The notes under the pieces: generated by a model
The model's input: only the letters and a program-made list of their open reading frames with translations
Told to the model about the DNA's origin: nothing
Databases searched by the model: none
NCBI RefSeq assembly: GCF_029961025.1
Contig: NZ_JASBVP010000007.1
Coordinates: 248,001 to 312,000 of the forward strand
Length of the DNA: 64,000 nt
Reading direction: 5' to 3'
DNA from: Mycobacterium sp.
GTDB taxonomy: Bacteria; Actinomycetota; Actinomycetes; Mycobacteriales; Mycobacteriaceae
Position numbers and translations under genes: made by a program
In this document: piece by piece, positions 59,955 through 64,000 of the stretch
Layout of the letters: every line of letters begins with the position of its first letter
Position numbering within the stretch: the stretch's first letter is position 1

Positions 59955-60135
59955 AGTAGTCAGCGTAGGGTGTCAGACCGGGGCTGTCATCGGCCCGTCC
60001 CGGGACGAGTGCGGCGCCGGCCGATGTGGTGCGGCCGCCCCGGCCGTGCGCGGAGGGGTGAATTGTGTTGTGGCGACAGAGGTTAGGTCAAAGCGACGGA
60101 TTGGGGCGGCGCCGCGGCGGTGGTTGCAACGGCCT

Positions 60136-60162
60136 GTTTTAATCCCTGCGACAAGCGGGTAC
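60136..60162 (+). promoter_or_regulatory. SigF-type promoter upstream of rsbW-sigF
   Basis: GTTTT (60136-60140), 16-base spacer, GGGTAC (60157-60162). This fits the mycobacterial SigF consensus GTTT-N15-17-GGGTAT. It lies 111 nt before the rsbW ATG, consistent with autoregulation of rsbW-sigF. No other gene intervenes in the 318-nt gap after the holin-like gene. Confidence 0.72.
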
Positions 60163-60272
60163 CCAGGGTCGCATGACCTGGATGAAGCTGATGGGCAAAG
60201 GCCCGGGTGCGGCTCACCGCGACTCCCCGATCATCGGGGAGAAGACCACCAGGGGTGGAGCCGGGGGTGCTC

Positions 60273-60770
60273 ATGACTGAGCCGCTCGAAGGCGGTTCGG
60301 GTTCGATGCGGGCGGCGCCGGGAGGTCATCTGACCGCGGAACCCCCGGCCGACCGGCCACGACGGGGTGATCGCGCAATCGAGTTGCGGGTCGGCGCACG
60401 TCTGGAAAACCTGGCGGTGCTGCGCACGCTGGTCGGCGCGGTCGGCACCTTCGAGGACCTGGACTTGGACGCGGTGGCGGACCTGCGGCTGGCGGTGGAC
60501 GAGGTGTGCACCCGGTTGATCCGCTCGGCGGTCCCGGACGCCACCCTTGTTGTGGTCGTCGACCCGCGAGATGACGAATTGGTGGTGGATGTTTCGGCGA
60601 AGTGTCGGACCTACGATGTGCTGGCGCCGGGCAGCCTCAGCTGGCACGTCCTGAGGTCGTTGGCCCACGGCGTGCACACCTTCCACGATGACCGCGGGCC
60701 CGATGAAGGCGGCGGGGTGTTCGGGATCAGCCTGACGACGCGACGGGCGGGCCCCGGCAGGTCCAGGTGA
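60273..60770 (+). CDS. rsbW: Anti-sigma factor RsbW/UsfX (SigF antagonist)
   Basis: 165 residues, HATPase_c anti-sigma kinase fold. ADLRLAVDEVCTRLIRSA is the N-box region with the Asp-Glu, but it lacks an Asn-rich N box; GGVFGISLTTRR is the C-terminal G region. It binds SigF and blocks its access to RNA polymerase. ATG 60273 adds about 20 residues over the M. tuberculosis protein; an internal ATG at 60306 is possible. The stop overlaps the sigF GTG as GTGA. Confidence 0.92.
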   Translation: MTEPLEGGSGSMRAAPGGHLTAEPPADRPRRGDRAIELRVGARLENLAVLRTLVGAVGTFEDLDLDAVADLRLAVDEVCTRLIRSAVPDATLVVVVDPRDDELVVDVSAKCRTYDVLAPGSLSWHVLRSLAHGVHTFHDDRGPDEGGGVFGISLTTRRAGPGRSR

Positions 60771-61555
60771 CGTCGCGAGCTGTCGGGGCCGCCAGCTCGC
60801 GAGCCGATGAATACGCCGACGTTCGCGAGATGTTTCGCGAACTGGCGCGCCTCGATGCTGACTCGGCCGAGTTCCGGCGCCATCGAGACCAGATCGTCAA
60901 CCGCTGCCTACCGTTGGCCGATCACCTCGCGCGCAGATTCGAAGGCCGGGGTGAACCCCGTGAGGACCTGGTTCAGGTCGCGCGGGTGGGGTTGGTCAAC
61001 GCGGTCGACCGGTTTGTACCCGCCACCGGTTCGGATTTCGTGTCCTTCGCGGTGCCCACCATCATGGGTGAGATCAAGCGTCACTTTCGCGACAACAGCT
61101 GGTCGGTCAAGGTTCCCCGGCGGCTGAAGGAGTTGCACCTGGAGCTCTGCGCCGCCGCCGCCGAATTGTCGCAACGGCTCGGCCGGGCGCCGACCGCATC
61201 CGAACTCGCCGAAGAACTCGCCGTGGACCGCACCGAGGTGGTCGAGGGTTTGGTGGCCGGAAGCTCTTACCGCACGTTATCGATCGACAGCGGCGGCGGT
61301 GCCAGCGACGACGAGGGGGCTGCTATCACCGACCGCCTCGGTGATCTGGACGCCGGGCTCGAGCGGATCGAGAATCGAGAAGCGTTGCGCCCCTTGCTGG
61401 ATGCACTGCCCGAGCGCGAACGAGTGGTGCTGGCGCTGCGGTTCTTCGAGTCGATGACACAGTCGCAGATCGCCGAGCGGGTCGGAATCTCCCAGATGCA
61501 TGTGTCGCGGCTGCTCGCTAAATCGTTAGCGCGACTGCGCGACGCGTTGGAGTAG
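60767..61555 (+). CDS. sigF: Alternative sigma factor SigF
   Basis: 262 residues, SigB/F/G family. Region 2 (REDLVQVARVGLVNAVDRFVP and FAVPTIMGEIKRHFRDNSWSVKVPRRLKE), region 3 (RAPTASELAEELAV) and region 4 (LPERERVVLALRFFESMTQSQIAERVGISQMHVSRLLAKSLARLRDAL) are all intact. Controls stationary-phase, envelope and stress genes. GTG 60767 overlaps the rsbW stop, coupling the sigma factor to its antagonist. It converges with accA3 over 26 nt. Confidence 0.96.
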   Translation: MTSRAVGAASSRADEYADVREMFRELARLDADSAEFRRHRDQIVNRCLPLADHLARRFEGRGEPREDLVQVARVGLVNAVDRFVPATGSDFVSFAVPTIMGEIKRHFRDNSWSVKVPRRLKELHLELCAAAAELSQRLGRAPTASELAEELAVDRTEVVEGLVAGSSYRTLSIDSGGGASDDEGAAITDRLGDLDAGLERIENREALRPLLDALPERERVVLALRFFESMTQSQIAERVGISQMHVSRLLAKSLARLRDALE

Positions 61556-61581
61556 CACGCCCGCGTCTTGCCGAATAACGG

Positions 61582-63372
61582 TCATTTGATCTCGGCGAGT
61601 ACCGTGCCCTGGGTGATAGCGGAGCCGGCCTCGACGGCCAGTCCGGTGATGGTGCCATCCTTGTGCGCGGTCACCGGGTTCTCCATCTTCATCGCTTCGA
61701 GCACCACCACCAAGTCCCCGGCGGCAACCGTCTGTCCCTCCTCGACCGCGACCTTCACCACGGTGCCCTGCATGGGAGCGGTCACCGCATCGCCCGATGC
61801 CGCAGCTCCGGCGAGCGCACCCCGCTTGCGGGGCCTGGGTTTTCTGCGGATGACACCGGCGGGAGCGCCGCCGTTGGACAGTGCCAGGTTGGCGGGTAGT
61901 GACACCTCAAGGCGGCGGCCGCCGACTTCCACGACCACCTTCTGCCGCGGTCGGGCACTCTCGTCCTCGAGGGGCTCGCCGCCGGTGAAGGGTTCGATGG
62001 TGTTGTTCCACTCCGTCTCGATCCAGCGGGTATGCACCGAGAAGCCGTTCTCATCCCCGACGAACGCCGGGTCGCGCACGATCGCCCGGTGAAACGGGAT
62101 CACCGTGGCCAGGCCCTCGACCTCGAACTCATCGAGGGCGCGCCGGGCGCGTGCGATGGCCTCCTGGCGGGTGGCACCGTGCACGATCAGCTTGGCCAGC
62201 ATCGAGTCGAACTGGCCGCCGATGACCGAGCCCGTCTCGACGCCGGAGTCCAGCCGCACTCCCGGGCCGGTGGGCGGGTGGAATTTGGTCACCGGCCCCG
62301 GTGCCGGCAGGAAGTTGCGCCCGGGGTCTTCGCCGTTAATCCGGAATTCGATAGCGTGTCCCCGCGGCTCGGGGTCTTCGGTGATGTCCAGCGTGTCACC
62401 GTTGGCGATCTTGAACTGCTGCAAGACCAAATCAATACCCGCGGTTTCCTCGGTGACCGGATGCTCCACCTGCAGCCGGGTGTTGACTTCCAGAAACGAG
62501 ATCAGACCGTCCTGGCCCACCAGGAACTCCACGGTCCCGGCGCCGTGGTAGTGCGCCTCTTTGCAGATCCGCTTGGCGGATTCGTGAATCTCCCGGCGCT
62601 GGGCATCGGTCAAAAACGGCGCCGGCGCTTCTTCGACCAGTTTTTGGTAGCGACGCTGCAGTGAGCAATCCCGGGTGCCCGCGACCACGACGTTGCCGTG
62701 CTGGTCGGCGATCACCTGTGCCTCGACATGACGTGGTTTGTCCAGGTAGCGCTCCACGAAGCACTCGCCGCGGCCGAACGCGGCCGTGGCCTCGCGGACC
62801 GCCGACTCGTACAACTCGGGGATTTCGTCGAGCGTGCGGGCCACCTTCATGCCCTTGCCGCCCCCGCCGAAGGCCGCCTTGATCGCGATCGGCACCCCAT
62901 ACTCTCGGGCGAAAGCCACCACCTCGTCGGCGTCCTTGACGGGATCGGGGGTGCCGGGCACCAGGGGGGCCTGGGCGCGGGCGGCGATGTGCCGGGCGGT
63001 GACCTTGTCACCGAGGTCGCGGATCGCCTGCGGGCTGGGTCCGATCCAGATCAGGCCGGCGTCGATGACCGCCTGCGCGAAGTCCGCGTTCTCCGCCAAA
63101 AACCCATAGCCGGGGTGAATGGCGTTGGCGCCGGACTTCGCGGCGGCATCGAGGAGCTTACCGAAGTCCAGATACGACTCCGCCGATGTCTGTCCGCCCA
63201 GTGCGAACGCCTCGTCGGCCAGCCGGACGTGCAGCGCCTCGGCATCGGGCTCGGCGTACACCGCGACGCTGGACAGGCCGGCGTCGCGGGCCGCGCGGAT
63301 CACCCGCACCGCGATCTCACCGCGATTGGCGACCAGCACTTTGGAGATCCTCGAGCTGGCATGACTGGGCAC
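61582..63372 (-). CDS. accA3: Acyl-CoA carboxylase alpha chain AccA3 (biotin carboxylase + BCCP)
   Basis: 596 residues. Biotin carboxylase domain: [19 protein letters not shown] at the N terminus, ATP-grasp GGGGKGMK, and [15 protein letters not shown]-terminal biotinyl domain with AMKMEN, Lys562 being the biotin site. Provides the biotinylated subunit for acyl-CoA carboxylases that make malonyl- and methylmalonyl-CoA for fatty and mycolic acids. GTG 63372 gives (M)[19 protein letters not shown]. Matches Rv3285. Its promoter should lie in the 105-nt gap to the SufE-like gene. Confidence 0.95.
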   Translation of the reverse strand: MPSHASSRISKVLVANRGEIAVRVIRAARDAGLSSVAVYAEPDAEALHVRLADEAFALGGQTSAESYLDFGKLLDAAAKSGANAIHPGYGFLAENADFAQAVIDAGLIWIGPSPQAIRDLGDKVTARHIAARAQAPLVPGTPDPVKDADEVVAFAREYGVPIAIKAAFGGGGKGMKVARTLDEIPELYESAVREATAAFGRGECFVERYLDKPRHVEAQVIADQHGNVVVAGTRDCSLQRRYQKLVEEAPAPFLTDAQRREIHESAKRICKEAHYHGAGTVEFLVGQDGLISFLEVNTRLQVEHPVTEETAGIDLVLQQFKIANGDTLDITEDPEPRGHAIEFRINGEDPGRNFLPAPGPVTKFHPPTGPGVRLDSGVETGSVIGGQFDSMLAKLIVHGATRQEAIARARRALDEFEVEGLATVIPFHRAIVRDPAFVGDENGFSVHTRWIETEWNNTIEPFTGGEPLEDESARPRQKVVVEVGGRRLEVSLPANLALSNGGAPAGVIRRKPRPRKRGALAGAAASGDAVTAPMQGTVVKVAVEEGQTVAAGDLVVVLEAMKMENPVTAHKDGTITGLAVEAGSAITQGTVLAEIK

Positions 63373-63477
63373 TGCGCCTCCTGTCTGGCATCTCAGCGGA
63401 GATTCTCTAAGAGAATTTCTTACAACGGTGTCGGGGGAAGTCTAAGCGCCGCGCCGCGAGTCGGCTCAGCCGGTGTC

Positions 63478-63903
63478 TTAGCCTCGGGCCGCCTGGCGTA
63501 ATCGCTGCTTGATCCGCGCCAGCATCGCTGACATCCCACGCAGCCGCAGCGGGCTGATCAACGCCGCCAGACCCAGATCGGCGTAGAAGTCTTCGGGCAC
63601 GGCAAGAATGTCGGTGGCGGGCTGTTCATCCAGGCCGGCCGCCAGGATCGCCGCGAACCCGCGGGTGGTGGGCGCCTCGGCCGGAGCACTGAAATACAGC
63701 CGGACCCGCTGCGGGTCACTGGCATCGACGTGCAGGAACAGTGGGGATTGGCACTCGGGCACCGGCTCCATCGCCGCCTCTTGCAATTCGGCGGGCAACG
63801 GCGGCAGGTCGTTGGCGAATTCCAGCAGCAGCCGCAGCTTGTCGGGGCCCTGAACTTCGGCGAAGTCGGACACCACCTCGGCCAGCGGCGCGGGCAGGGT
63901 CAT
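63478..63903 (-). CDS. SufE-like cysteine-desulfuration protein (Rv3284-like)
   Basis: 141 residues. [13 protein letters not shown] contains the acceptor cysteine of SufE (about residue 51), and [27 protein letters not shown] follows as in the family. Accepts sulfur from a cysteine desulfurase. ATG 63903 overlaps the stop of the rhodanese gene (ATGA), so the two sulfur-handling proteins are co-translated. Confidence 0.92.
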   Translation of the reverse strand: MTLPAPLAEVVSDFAEVQGPDKLRLLLEFANDLPPLPAELQEAAMEPVPECQSPLFLHVDASDPQRVRLYFSAPAEAPTTRGFAAILAAGLDEQPATDILAVPEDFYADLGLAALISPLRLRGMSAMLARIKQRLRQAARG

Positions 63904-64000
63904 AGCGCCGGTACTTCTCCGGGTTCCTCGCCGGCGACGATCGGCACCCGCACGGTGTTGCCCCACTCGGTCCACGACCCGTCGTAGTTGCGGACACCGG
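63900..64000 (-). CDS. sseA: Thiosulfate sulfurtransferase SseA (C-terminal end only)
   Basis: The last 32 codons of a rhodanese: [13 protein letters not shown] and [12 protein letters not shown], ending in TGA at 63902-63900. The [10 protein letters not shown] stretch is the conserved C-terminal motif of two-domain thiosulfate sulfurtransferases; the catalytic cysteine lies outside the window. The stop overlaps the SufE-like start. Assigned as sseA (Rv3283) from position and this motif. Confidence 0.8.
   Translation of the reverse strand, partial: GVRNYDGSWTEWGNTVRVPIVAGEEPGEVPAL

Overview
The window is a G+C-rich stretch of a Mycobacterium chromosome, species undetermined and not M. tuberculosis. 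The evidence is gene content and order. Read right to left it follows the M. tuberculosis block from about Rv3283 (sseA) to Rv3370c (dnaE2), with insertions, losses and local decay. Names and comparisons below come from recognising protein sequences from memory; no database search was run.

Layout. 1-7.4 kb: 3' part of dnaE2, a nitroreductase, a SpoU-type tRNA methylase, and a four-gene conservon (histidine-kinase-like protein, roadblock, DUF742, small GTPase) preceded by a 19-codon upstream ORF. 7.4-12.4 kb: two tandem Rv1747-like FHA-ABC exporters. 12.5-14.1 kb: folD and two small exported or membrane proteins. 14.2-17.8 kb: methionine operon metY-metX-methyltransferase under a SAM-IV riboswitch. 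18-27.2 kb: icd, a hydrolase, trpS, a YihY membrane protein, nagA, a desA1-like desaturase, dacB1 and a class III aminotransferase.

27.2-30.5 kb is a decay zone. sigJ has lost sigma region 2. A carboxymuconolactone decarboxylase gene is reduced to its first half. A small gene sits between 57-bp imperfect inverted repeats. The sdhCDAB operon has lost sdhA entirely, and sdhD and sdhB are broken by frameshifts. 30.7-41 kb holds nucleoside and base salvage genes (cdd-deoA-add, upp, deoD-pmmB), two convergent VWA membrane proteins, and satS-sapM. 41-47 kb: an amiB1 remnant, amiA1, a cyclotransferase-like protein, lpdA, glpD2 and an RluA-type synthase. 47.6-53.8 kb: the nei-lhr repair pair and a TetR regulator. 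53.9-58.3 kb: a cutinase, then the lysine-catabolism set pcd, lrpA and lat. 58.4-61.6 kb: small membrane proteins and the sigF locus, in which usfY is inverted relative to rsbW-sigF and a SigF-type promoter stands directly before rsbW. 61.6-64 kb: accA3, a SufE-like gene and the last codons of sseA.

Functional units: conservon signalling, SAM-controlled methionine synthesis, pyrimidine and purine salvage, the SapM phosphatase with its export chaperone, and the SigF stress regulon core. No tRNA, rRNA, CRISPR, insertion sequence or prophage was recognised. The most notable biology is the concentrated loss around sigJ and sdh2, the inverted-repeat-flanked small gene, the duplicated FHA-ABC exporter beside the conservon, and the rearranged sigF locus.
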